DNA of 64,000 bases, from positions 1-64,000 of the forward strand of contig CAZTDD010000011.1 in NCBI GenBank assembly GCA_964612675.1, read 5' to 3'. Shown here one piece after another: positions 42,153 to 49,789 of this stretch. Position numbers and translations under genes: made by a program. A model generated the notes under the pieces. It saw nothing but the letters and a program-made list of their open reading frames with translations, was not told the origin of the DNA and did not search any database. Numbering within the stretch: the stretch's first letter is position 1; each line of letters begins with the position of its first letter. This stretch comes from CAZTDD01 sp964612675 (lineage in GTDB: Bacteria; Hinthialibacterota; Hinthialibacteria; Hinthialibacterales; JAKPRU01).

Positions 42153-43496
42153 ATGAGACTGTCTAGACGTTCCTTCCTGAGAACCGGCACGGCCGGACTG
42201 GTACTGCTTGCCCAAGGATCAAACCCCTCCGCGAAAGAACCGCGACCAAACATCATCTTCGCAATGACCGACGACCAAGGCTGGGGGGACAGCGGCTATA
42301 ACGGGCATCCAATACTCCAAACACCGACGTTGGACGAGATGTCACGGAGCGGGATTCGGTTTGATCGTTTCTATTCCGGGTCGCCGGTTTGTTCTCCGAC
42401 TCGCGGCAGCTGTCTTACCGGACGGCACCCCGAACGCTATGGCATCGTTCATGCAAACTACGGGGATTATGACGCTCCATCCATGTATCCGCTGCCGGAA
42501 CAGGAAATCACGCTTGCAGAGGCATTAAAAACCAAGGGATATACAACAGGCCATTTCGGCAAATGGCATCTCGGAGATTTTCATGGGGAGATGAAATCGT
42601 CACCTTCCGATAATGGATTCGATGTTTCGTTCTCGACCGTTCGCAAGGTCCCGACTCTCGATCCATTCGGGTACTACCTGAACGGAATTCTCTATAGGGG
42701 CAATTTGAAGGGTGATGATTCACGCATCATCATGGACCGTGCAATTTCCTTTATTCGGAATGCCGTTCGAGCAGAAAAACCGTTTTTCGTAGTGGTCTGG
42801 TTCCACACACCTCATGTTCCGTTCATCGCTTCCCCTGCTTACCGTTCTCTTTATACCGGACACTCGGAGGAAGAACAGAATTTCTGGGGCGCTCTCACCG
42901 CCATGGACCGGGAGATGGGACGTCTCCGGAGCGAATTGCATATACAACACGTCGCGGAGAATACGATGCTCTGGTTCTGCAGCGACAACGGCGCGCGCCG
43001 GGGCAACCCTCGCTTTCCGGGATCGGTGGGTGGCCTGCGCGGCGGCAAGGGAAACCTATACGAAGGCGGAATCCGCGTACCCGGGATTCTGGAATGGCCC
43101 GGGAGAATAGAGCAACGTGTGGTCGAGACGCCCTGCTCTACCCTCGACTATTATCCCACCATCCTGGAGATTCTTGGAATCAAGATCGAATCCCAGCCTC
43201 GTCCAATCGACGGAATCAGTCTCGTACCGCTTCTGAAAAGTCAAATGAAGGAACGCCCGAAACCGATCGGCTTCCAGTTCGGCAAACGTGCCGCCCTGGT
43301 CGGCAATCGATACAAGATCCTTGTCGATCTGGAAAATGAATCCACTGAGAGTGTGGAACTCTACGATTTGCTCGATGATCCCACCGAGAGCAATAACCTG
43401 GCCGACGGGAATCCCAAGCTGGCGCAGGATATGAAGTCCGTTCTGGACTCTTGGAGAGAATCCTGCCGGGAGAGTCTGGCCGGGGAGGATTATTGA
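42153..43496 (+). CDS. Tat-exported sulfatase (arylsulfatase type)
   Basis: A 447-aa sulfatase. The N-terminus has a twin-arginine signal (RRSFLRTG). NIIFAMTDDQGWGD provides the metal-binding aspartates, and VCSPTRGSCLTGR contains the C-x-P-x-R motif whose cysteine (residue 80) must be converted to formylglycine. GKWHLG and WFCSDNGAR supply the remaining active-site residues. It would desulfate an extracytoplasmic carbohydrate, consistent with the other glycan-degrading genes here. No formylglycine-generating enzyme or anSME maturase gene is visible in the window. GAGAGGATAG precedes the ATG. Confidence 0.92.
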   Translation: MRLSRRSFLRTGTAGLVLLAQGSNPSAKEPRPNIIFAMTDDQGWGDSGYNGHPILQTPTLDEMSRSGIRFDRFYSGSPVCSPTRGSCLTGRHPERYGIVHANYGDYDAPSMYPLPEQEITLAEALKTKGYTTGHFGKWHLGDFHGEMKSSPSDNGFDVSFSTVRKVPTLDPFGYYLNGILYRGNLKGDDSRIIMDRAISFIRNAVRAEKPFFVVVWFHTPHVPFIASPAYRSLYTGHSEEEQNFWGALTAMDREMGRLRSELHIQHVAENTMLWFCSDNGARRGNPRFPGSVGGLRGGKGNLYEGGIRVPGILEWPGRIEQRVVETPCSTLDYYPTILEILGIKIESQPRPIDGISLVPLLKSQMKERPKPIGFQFGKRAALVGNRYKILVDLENESTESVELYDLLDDPTESNNLADGNPKLAQDMKSVLDSWRESCRESLAGEDY

Positions 43497-43737
43497 TTTC
43501 TACCGGCTCCGGCAGGATTTTCCAGGCCCTCCCTTTTGTCCATTTCCCTTCCACGTAACGCAAGTGCCCCTATTTGAATAGCTTACGAATCGTGACACAT
43601 TGCAATAGAAAGTGGTCTTTTCTTTGCTTATCCGCAGATCAACTGGCTATTACGAGTTGCGTTTTTGAGGGCTGTTTTGTTCCCAGTGTACTTTTGTCCT
43701 TCTGCCAAGCGGTGGAGGGTCTGATGAGGATTAGGCT

Positions 43738-44805
43738 ATGAGGCTGAGGTGTCTTCTCTTTGATACAAATCCGTCTACAAAAGAACTCTTCAGTTCAGTG
43801 CTTCGCGAGATTCCCGGTGTCGACGTCGATTGTGTGTCGAGCTACCAGGAGGCGGCGGACGTGCTTCAGTCCCGTCCCAGCAATCTCTTGCTGTTCCGGT
43901 TTTCCGATGGTGTCTCTCCGGGGGATCGTGTGCTGAAGATCATTCGCCCGGGAAAGAAGAACATCATCACCATCGGAATCGTTGCGAATCCACGTCCAGA
44001 ACGAATCAGAGAGCTCGTGACCAAATACAAGGTCGTAGATATTTTGACGGACAGTGCAGATCGTGACCGTGTGCGCAGCGCCATCCAGAAGGCCGTCGAG
44101 CAAGTCCGACCGAATTCCGACCGGTCGTCTCGTTACAGAGGTTTCTTCGGTTTTGTGGGGATTGTGCCCTCGCTTCGCGAACGAAAAGTGCTCGCCGAGT
44201 GCGGTCTGGGATTTATCCAGAACCAGTCGCTACGGCTTGCGATCGATTATTGGCGCGGAAACCCGAACACCCAAATGGTAGCGGTTGCGTTTCAGAAAAA
44301 AGAGACCTTCACGTCACGTCTCGAAGAGCTCTCCGATACGTGGGAAGAGGCAGGCGTTCTCCCATGGCATATCGGGATGTTCGAGGCGCAGGAGCATTAT
44401 CTGGAATACTGGCAGGAGCCGATTCGCGACGGTTTGATGCCCGCAGTTCTGCCGGTCATGCTCAAACAGAAGAACGGAATCGAAACATTGACTCTTGTCG
44501 ATCCGGAATTACAAAGGCAAATCCTGGTGAAAGTCGGGCACGAAACGCGGTTGGGAAATATCGAAGAACGATTACGTTTCCTCAAGATCCAGCTGCGTGC
44601 CGATCACTCCGATTTTCGAACTCGATATTTTGAAGAGTTCATTCCGGCACTTGAGAAACAGATGGAGTTGGTAGACTCGGCCTATCCTCACCTCACACGT
44701 CCCCCGACGGAGACCGGCTGGGAGGATTTCACGCCGGACGTCGCTACACCGTATCGAGAAGAGTACAGCGAGATGGCCTACCTGCACAATCGCTGGACCG
44801 CATGA
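43738..44805 (+). CDS. Protein with degenerate receiver domain and unknown C-terminal domain
   Basis: A 355-aa cytoplasmic protein. Residues 1-125 follow the CheY-like receiver pattern (RCLLFDTNPSTKELFSSVLRE, then SSYQEAADVL, KKNIITIGIV, VVDILTDSADRDRVRSAI), but the phospho-acceptor position reads LLLFRFSDG with no aspartate, so it is a pseudo-receiver. Residues 140-355 (GFFGFVGIVPSLRER, IDYWRGNPNTQMVAVAF, WEEAGVLPWHIGMFEAQEHY) resemble nothing I recognise. It stands alone between the sulfatase and amt genes. An adaptor or output role is possible but not supported by more than the fold guess. Confidence 0.6.
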   Translation: MRLRCLLFDTNPSTKELFSSVLREIPGVDVDCVSSYQEAADVLQSRPSNLLLFRFSDGVSPGDRVLKIIRPGKKNIITIGIVANPRPERIRELVTKYKVVDILTDSADRDRVRSAIQKAVEQVRPNSDRSSRYRGFFGFVGIVPSLRERKVLAECGLGFIQNQSLRLAIDYWRGNPNTQMVAVAFQKKETFTSRLEELSDTWEEAGVLPWHIGMFEAQEHYLEYWQEPIRDGLMPAVLPVMLKQKNGIETLTLVDPELQRQILVKVGHETRLGNIEERLRFLKIQLRADHSDFRTRYFEEFIPALEKQMELVDSAYPHLTRPPTETGWEDFTPDVATPYREEYSEMAYLHNRWTA

Positions 44806-45037
44806 GAATCACTTGTCAGACATTCCCGCGAGCTGAGGCACCGGCACAACTGCCGGCAGCCTCAGCTGGATTATTCTCACCACCTTTTTCTGTTCAAATA
44901 TCAGCAATATGTCTGCAATAGGACAGGTCGCACGTTTTTCTCATCACCCGTTTTTTAGCAGATTTTTTCCTCTTGTGTTTTGCTATCTATCTCATTTTTC
45001 AACTGATACGAAATCTTCGTCATCACAAAATTTGTGT
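44806..45037. other. Upstream region of amt with hairpin
   Basis: AGCTGAGGC (44831-44839) and GCCTCAGCT (44859-44867) form a strong stem with a GCCGGC inner hairpin behind the pseudo-receiver gene, probably its terminator. The rest is AT-rich and carries no gene. Confidence 0.6.
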
Positions 45038-45054
45038 TTGGCATAGCGGTTGCC
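45038..45054 (+). promoter_or_regulatory. Sigma-54 promoter of amt
   Basis: TTGGCATAGCGGTTGCC has GG at 45040-45041 and GC at 45052-45053 with the obligatory ten bases between, matching the -24/-12 consensus TGGCA-N7-TTGC. Transcription would start near 45065, about 100 bases before the amt start codon. Confidence 0.75.
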
Positions 45055-45167
45055 TAGTAGAGAGAAGCAATAGGTATTTCGTGTCGCCACCTGTTCCCGA
45101 TAAGCACGGAAATTCGGCCGTACAAAGCAGATCAATAATCCGCCTGAATGAAAGGGGTATAGCTACA

Positions 45168-46547
45168 ATGAGCGAGAGAAAGGAACGATTCATCTTCGGC
45201 TTATGTGTCCCGTTTGGATTCTGGGTCGCGCTGAGCCTCGTCGCGCCACATGTCTCTTATGCAGAGGAAGAAACACCGAAATTCGTTCTCCAATCCGATG
45301 GAGATATTCTCTGGACCTGTATCGCCGCATTTCTCGTTTTCTTCATGCAAGCCGGTTTCGCCATGGTTGAGCTCGGTTTCACACGGGCGAAAAACGCTAT
45401 CAACATATTGATGAAGAACCTGATGGATTTCAGTTGCGGTTCTATTGTATTTATGTTGGTAGGATTCGGCTTAATGTTCGGAACGACGGCGGGAAATGTT
45501 GTCGGAACTGATGGTTTCGCTTTGTCGGGAATCATGTTCACGGAAGACGGTGGAATCGATTACTGGACCTTTACATTCTGGCTTTTCCAGGTTGTTTTTG
45601 CAGCGACCGCTGCAACGATCGTCTCAGGAGCCATGGCGGAACGAACAAAATTCCACGGGTATTTAATCTATACCGTTGTGATTACGGCATTCGTCTACCC
45701 GATTTTTGGGCACTGGGCATGGGGGAGTTTGTTCAACGGTGAGGGGTGGCTTGAAAATCTTGGATTCGTCGATTTCGCCGGATCGACTGTAGTCCATTCG
45801 GTAGGAGCATGGGCCGGTCTTGCGGGGGCGATCGTGCTCGGACCGCGGATGGGCAAGTATTCGATTGACGGAAAACCTCAGGCGCTTCCCGGCCATAACA
45901 TTCCAATGGCCGCGCTTGGAGTGTTCATATTGTGGTTAGGCTGGTATGGATTCAATCCAGGCAGTACCACCGCACAGGGAGGCGATATCGCCGTAGTTGC
46001 TGTAACAACGACACTGGCCGCCTCCGCAGGAGCCATCGCCGCGATGCTTACGTCCTGGGTGAAATTCAGGTATCCGGATGTCGGCATGTCCTTAAACGGC
46101 GCATTGGCCGGATTGGTGGCAATTACGGCACCGTGCTACAACGTCAGTCCCGTCTCCGCAATCATCATCGGCTCCGTCGCCGGAGTTATCGTCGTCTTAT
46201 CCGTTCTGCTCATCGAGACAATGGGCGTCGACGATCCTGTGGGCGCCGTGTCAGTTCACGGAGTATGCGGCGCGTGGGGAACACTTTCCGTGGGCCTGTT
46301 CGCACAGTCGTCGTTCGGTGGCGGTCCTGATGGGTTCTTTTTCGGTGGGGGACTAAGTCAGCTGGGAATTCAGCTGATTGGAGTTATCGCGTGTTTTGTT
46401 TGGACATTTATCGCATCACTGATCCTGTTCAGCTTGATCAAAGCAACTGTCGGACTTCGCGTCTCCGACGAAGAGGAAATGGAAGGTCTCGATCACGGCG
46501 AGCACGCAGGCTCAGCCTATCCGGACTTCACCATCACGCTTCGGTAA
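45168..46547 (+). CDS. amt: Ammonium transporter (Amt family) with N-terminal signal peptide
   Basis: A 459-aa membrane protein with about eleven helices after a cleavable signal (…SLVAPHVSYAEE). QAGFAMVELGFTRAKNAINI, GHWAWGSLFNGEGW, the pore histidines in TVVHSVGAWAGLAGA and AVSVHGVCGAWGTL, and WLGWYGFNPGS are family signatures. It conducts ammonium into the cell at low nitrogen. The start at 45168 follows AAAGGGG and removes an upstream leader of 65 codons that lies in the untranslated region. A sigma-54 promoter 114 bases upstream implies NtrC-type nitrogen control. No glnK gene is adjacent. Confidence 0.93.
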   Translation: MSERKERFIFGLCVPFGFWVALSLVAPHVSYAEEETPKFVLQSDGDILWTCIAAFLVFFMQAGFAMVELGFTRAKNAINILMKNLMDFSCGSIVFMLVGFGLMFGTTAGNVVGTDGFALSGIMFTEDGGIDYWTFTFWLFQVVFAATAATIVSGAMAERTKFHGYLIYTVVITAFVYPIFGHWAWGSLFNGEGWLENLGFVDFAGSTVVHSVGAWAGLAGAIVLGPRMGKYSIDGKPQALPGHNIPMAALGVFILWLGWYGFNPGSTTAQGGDIAVVAVTTTLAASAGAIAAMLTSWVKFRYPDVGMSLNGALAGLVAITAPCYNVSPVSAIIIGSVAGVIVVLSVLLIETMGVDDPVGAVSVHGVCGAWGTLSVGLFAQSSFGGGPDGFFFGGGLSQLGIQLIGVIACFVWTFIASLILFSLIKATVGLRVSDEEEMEGLDHGEHAGSAYPDFTITLR

Positions 46548-46584
46548 GAATGAACCGATGAGTTGTCCTCATCTACAACCAAAC

Positions 46585-46623
46585 GGCCCCGGGTTCCTCC
46601 TCTCCCGTCCGGAACCCGGGGCC
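46585..46623 (+). terminator. Strong hairpin behind amt
   Basis: GGCCCCGGGTTCC (46585-46597) and GGAACCCGGGGCC (46611-46623) make a perfect 13-bp stem with a 13-base loop, 38 bases after the amt stop codon. No T tract follows, so the mechanism may differ from a standard intrinsic terminator. Confidence 0.6.
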
Positions 46624-46702
46624 ACTCCTCAATCAACGTTTTGATACACTCCCAAACCAATAATCCTCAATCCGGCGGATTTGATTCGTCCGAGATAAAC
46701 TC

Positions 46703-46910
46703 TAACGTTGCAAAACTGACTCCTCCTGCCAACATTTCCAAATCTCTCCCCCCGTTCACGGGGGGAGTCGGAGGGGGGCATCTGGATCGCACTGCCGGTG
46801 CTTTTCTCCTCAGGTCCTCAAAATATTCATAAACATCTCTTCTGGCCTTTATCCATGCGGCTTTCCAACCGCGCTTCCGGCCGGCCTCTTCTTGTTTTTG
46901 CAACCATAGG
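46703..46910. repeat. 208-bp dispersed repeat, copy A
   Basis: Nearly identical to 61278-61486, and in part to 17731-17832 in inverse orientation. It begins CTAACGTTGCAAAACTGACTC, contains CCCCCCGTTCACGGGGGG and ends GTTTTTGCAACCATAGG; GTTGCAAAA and TTTTTGCAAC form short terminal inverted repeats. The minus strand can be read as a peptide (LWLQKQEEAGRKRGWKAAW…) that continues out of the repeat to 46951, possibly the residue of a decayed gene. Confidence 0.8.
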
Positions 46911-46951
46911 ATAAACTCGGACGCTACGGTCCTCCCGTTTCGAACCACCAA

Positions 46952-48049
46952 TCAAACGGGTGGTCTTGTGAGTCTCTCCATACAGGCCCGTAATGTTTCC
47001 ACGACCTGAAGCGCGCGCTCGGAGGGTTTTCGGGGAGCGTCTTCGCCAAGCAGGGCGGCACAAAGATCGTAACCACTGACCCACGTCGTACAGAGATGAC
47101 CGATCACTTTGCCTTCATCGGTCGCTTGACCGTACTCCAAGAGAGCCAAGGCCGCGTCGCGCTTCCACCAGCTCGACGGCCATACACGAAATCCCTTCTC
47201 CTGAAAATAGGGAATCGATGGATAGGCATCCCGTAATTCGTAATGCCAATCGCACATAATGATATCGTTGGGAATCAGATCGATCGCGGGTCCTGTTTCG
47301 TTTTGACTGGCTTCCCATTTGCCGTATCCCATCAATTCATCGTCCAGCAAACGGTCGCCCCACATCAACATGGTCAGGTTATGCTTTTTGACCAGATGTC
47401 GGTGATAATCATTAACCGCCTTGGCAAATAATTCGGCCGGGTCTTTTCCTCGACAGCGTGGGCATTGGTCGCTCCCGATTAGAAAGACCTCGTCCATACC
47501 TACATGAAACGCATCCGCGTCGAATGCCTCAATCATATCATCCATCAACGCAAATACAATCTCGTTCACCTGCGGGTGAAGCGGACACCAACTGCGGCAG
47601 TAGATATCGGGATTATCGTCGGGAATTCGCGGCGTCTCGTCAAATTCAGGATACTGCTCCAATAAAGAAAAAGTGTTTTTCGCCCAGGATTGATGCCCCA
47701 GACAATTAAACAAAGGTATCAGACGAATACCGTATTGGCGACACAGTTCGGTGAGTTCGCGAGCATCCTTCTTTGTAAGGATATTTCGACCGCGAAGCCC
47801 GGGATGTGAGTCAAATTCAAAATCATAATTGACTTCCAGAATAATAACGTTCACTCCCATGGGAGCCAGAGATTGTACGATGGAACGCTTCAAAAGAGGT
47901 ACCCCGTCCGCCCCGGGAGAACGGATATGCACACCCCGCCAGACAATGTCTTCCGCTTTTTCCTTCTGCAAACCTGCGCAGGAAAAAATCAAGGACAAGA
48001 GCACCGCACCAACAAGAATAGTCGGAAACAAAAAACGAAGTCTACACAT
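46952..48049 (-). CDS. GH20-like beta-N-acetylhexosaminidase, lipoprotein
   Basis: A 365-aa lipoprotein with lipobox IFSCAG. The barrel of glycoside hydrolase family 20 follows: NVIILEVNYDFEF, LCRQYGIRLIPLFNCLGHQS and the catalytic Asp-Glu pair in FHVGMDEVFLIG near 186-188. LTMLMWGDRL and a late tryptophan-rich strand (RVWPSSWW) fit the substrate pocket. The usual N-terminal GH20b domain is missing, so this is the short form. It should remove terminal N-acetylhexosamine from extracytoplasmic glycans. GAGGAGG precedes the start; it is the last of five consecutive minus-strand genes from 53609. Confidence 0.82.
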   Translation of the reverse strand: MCRLRFLFPTILVGAVLLSLIFSCAGLQKEKAEDIVWRGVHIRSPGADGVPLLKRSIVQSLAPMGVNVIILEVNYDFEFDSHPGLRGRNILTKKDARELTELCRQYGIRLIPLFNCLGHQSWAKNTFSLLEQYPEFDETPRIPDDNPDIYCRSWCPLHPQVNEIVFALMDDMIEAFDADAFHVGMDEVFLIGSDQCPRCRGKDPAELFAKAVNDYHRHLVKKHNLTMLMWGDRLLDDELMGYGKWEASQNETGPAIDLIPNDIIMCDWHYELRDAYPSIPYFQEKGFRVWPSSWWKRDAALALLEYGQATDEGKVIGHLCTTWVSGYDLCAALLGEDAPRKPSERALQVVETLRACMERLTRPPV

Positions 48050-48071
48050 TGTAGCGCCTCCTCGTGTCGTC

Positions 48072-48647
48072 TCAGTTCGGACGGAATTTGTAGCCGCCGG
48101 ACCCGCTGCTCAATTCCTCTTTGCTCGATGCTCGGTAAATGTCGCCGGGTGAAGCGACTCCGTTACTCAGGTCGTAAAACAGCCAATTAGTGACCTTGTC
48201 CGGGCCGGGGCTCATCAAAAACCAGTCGAACGACACACGGGAATCGCCGTTTTTGGTATTCGGGCCGGCATACGCGGAAGTGTCGTCGCAGTTGTAATAC
48301 GAATAATCGAGATGTGCGGAAGAAAGCCCGCCCATGCTATTGACCATATCTTCGCTGCGGAATGGATCCAGAGGGATTGTACCAATATAGGAGTTTGGCG
48401 TTGTGAGTCGCCGGAGGGCACGCTTCGGATAACTTTCGACATAATTGCTGATCGGATATTTGTTGTTGTCGAGACGATACATTTCGAGCGCCATTCCAAT
48501 AGCGCCCATGTCGCTATAGACGCGAGTCACTTTGGCTCGAAGCTGGCTGTTGAGGAAATTCGGGATAGCGATCGCCGCCAATACTCCGATGATAGCGACG
48601 ACAATCAGAAGTTCAATCAGTGTAAAGGAGGGAAGACGCTTTCTCAT
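48072..48647 (-). CDS. Type IV prepilin-like (GspG/pilin-type) protein
   Basis: A 191-aa protein with the leader MRKRLPS|FTLIELLIVVAIIGVLAAIAIPNFLNSQ. The residue before the cleavage site is serine instead of the normal glycine, so processing may be slow or use a different site. AKVTRVYSDMGAIGMALEMYRLDNNKYP is the standard N-terminal half of PulG-type pseudopilins, and the C-terminal half (DPFRSEDM, DWFLMSPGPDK) is typical of such proteins in candidate phyla. It sits between the enolase-superfamily gene and the GH20 gene with about 22-24 base gaps, so it is co-transcribed with glycan genes. Confidence 0.82.
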   Translation of the reverse strand: MRKRLPSFTLIELLIVVAIIGVLAAIAIPNFLNSQLRAKVTRVYSDMGAIGMALEMYRLDNNKYPISNYVESYPKRALRRLTTPNSYIGTIPLDPFRSEDMVNSMGGLSSAHLDYSYYNCDDTSAYAGPNTKNGDSRVSFDWFLMSPGPDKVTNWLFYDLSNGVASPGDIYRASSKEELSSGSGGYKFRPN

Positions 48648-48671
48648 GGATGCTTCTCCTTCCGGTTGCGG

Positions 48672-49775
48672 CTAGAACTCCCACGATTTCCGTCGAATCG
48701 TGTACCGTTCAATCGCGTCCGGATTGATGCCAGGGCGCGATCGATGCTCTTCGGGGATTGTAATACACCCGTGGATAACTTCAATAGGTGGATCGACAAG
48801 GTCTTCGACAAACCAACGAGCGCTTGCCTCAACGTCTGTCGGATAGGAGCAGTTCGGCAGCAAAGCAAAATACAACGCATGGAGTGCGCCGATTCCCAAC
48901 TCGGGCATGGTCCCCATCCAGGTGGGGATCGTTTGATCGGCACAAAACTCGTACACTTGCCTTGTACGTGACAGACCGCCGAGCCGCTGGATTTTCAGAT
49001 TGACAATCCGGCATGCGGATTTCTCGATTGCCTTCTCGGCACTTTCGAGGTCTTTGATACTTTCATCAAGACAGATTGGTGTGCTCAACATTTGCTGGAG
49101 CCGTGCGTGAGCGTCGAGATCGTCCTCCGGAAGAGGCTGTTCGATCATGAGCAGCCCCAATTCATCGATCCGATCGAACACCGGGAAGTGTTCCTCACGA
49201 TACGCCGCATTGGCATCCACCATCAAGTCGATGGCTCCAAACTGCTCGCGTATCGCGCGCAGGGGCTCGATATCCCAGCCGGGTTCGATTTTGATCTTCA
49301 GGCGTTTGTAGCCATTTTCGAGATACCGTTCACAGGCGCTCAAAAGATCGTCGATGGTTGGATAGATACCGACAGCCAATCCTGACGGAATCGGTGCGAG
49401 CGGTACGTTGAGCATCCGAGGAAATGAACTGTCCGTCTCCTGGATGTGCAGATCCCACAAGGCTCCCTCGATTCCCGCCCAGGCGAATCGATTCCCAGTT
49501 ACCGTATCAAGACCCCGAATTGCAAAATCCGGCTCAAAACATTTCTCATGAATCAATTGCGGCACAATACATCCGGAAAGATAATCCCATGTGGATTCCG
49601 GGGTGTCCGTTGAGTAAAAGCCACCCGCCATGGGGGAGGCTTCACCGTACGCCGTAAAACCGTCGCGTTCGATACGGACGACGATAGACTCTTTGCTGCG
49701 AACCTCGCCGGAGCTAATTCGAAACGGCTCAGGCATCGGTACATCGACATGGATCAGCGTAATTCGATTGCCCAT
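48672..49775 (-). CDS. Enolase-superfamily enzyme, OSBS/N-acylamino-acid racemase-like
   Basis: A 367-aa enzyme of the muconate-lactonizing subgroup. The first catalytic lysine motif is LKIKIEPGWD, metal ligands are in MVDANAAY, MIEQPLPEDD and CLDESI, and the second lysine is in IVNLKIQRLGG. The capping N-terminus IDLM…GYGEASP-like segment (TAYGEASPM) is present. The closest look-alikes are o-succinylbenzoate synthase and N-acylamino-acid racemase. No other menaquinone genes are near, so racemisation or dehydration of a sugar-acid or amino-acid derivative from the glycan operon is as likely. The start at 49775 has GGGTGAG upstream and avoids overlap with the preceding gene. Confidence 0.78.
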   Translation of the reverse strand: MGNRITLIHVDVPMPEPFRISSGEVRSKESIVVRIERDGFTAYGEASPMAGGFYSTDTPESTWDYLSGCIVPQLIHEKCFEPDFAIRGLDTVTGNRFAWAGIEGALWDLHIQETDSSFPRMLNVPLAPIPSGLAVGIYPTIDDLLSACERYLENGYKRLKIKIEPGWDIEPLRAIREQFGAIDLMVDANAAYREEHFPVFDRIDELGLLMIEQPLPEDDLDAHARLQQMLSTPICLDESIKDLESAEKAIEKSACRIVNLKIQRLGGLSRTRQVYEFCADQTIPTWMGTMPELGIGALHALYFALLPNCSYPTDVEASARWFVEDLVDPPIEVIHGCITIPEEHRSRPGINPDAIERYTIRRKSWEF

Positions 49776-49789
49776 CTCACCCAGCGATT

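Noticed and set aside
46667..46951. A 94-aa small protein gene
   Set aside because: More than half of it is the dispersed repeat, and the second copy is frameshifted. It may be a remnant, but I do not call it a gene.
48672..49775. Assignment as menC (menaquinone pathway)
   Set aside because: No other men genes are near and the operon is glycan-related; the sequence alone cannot separate OSBS from racemase or dehydratase functions.
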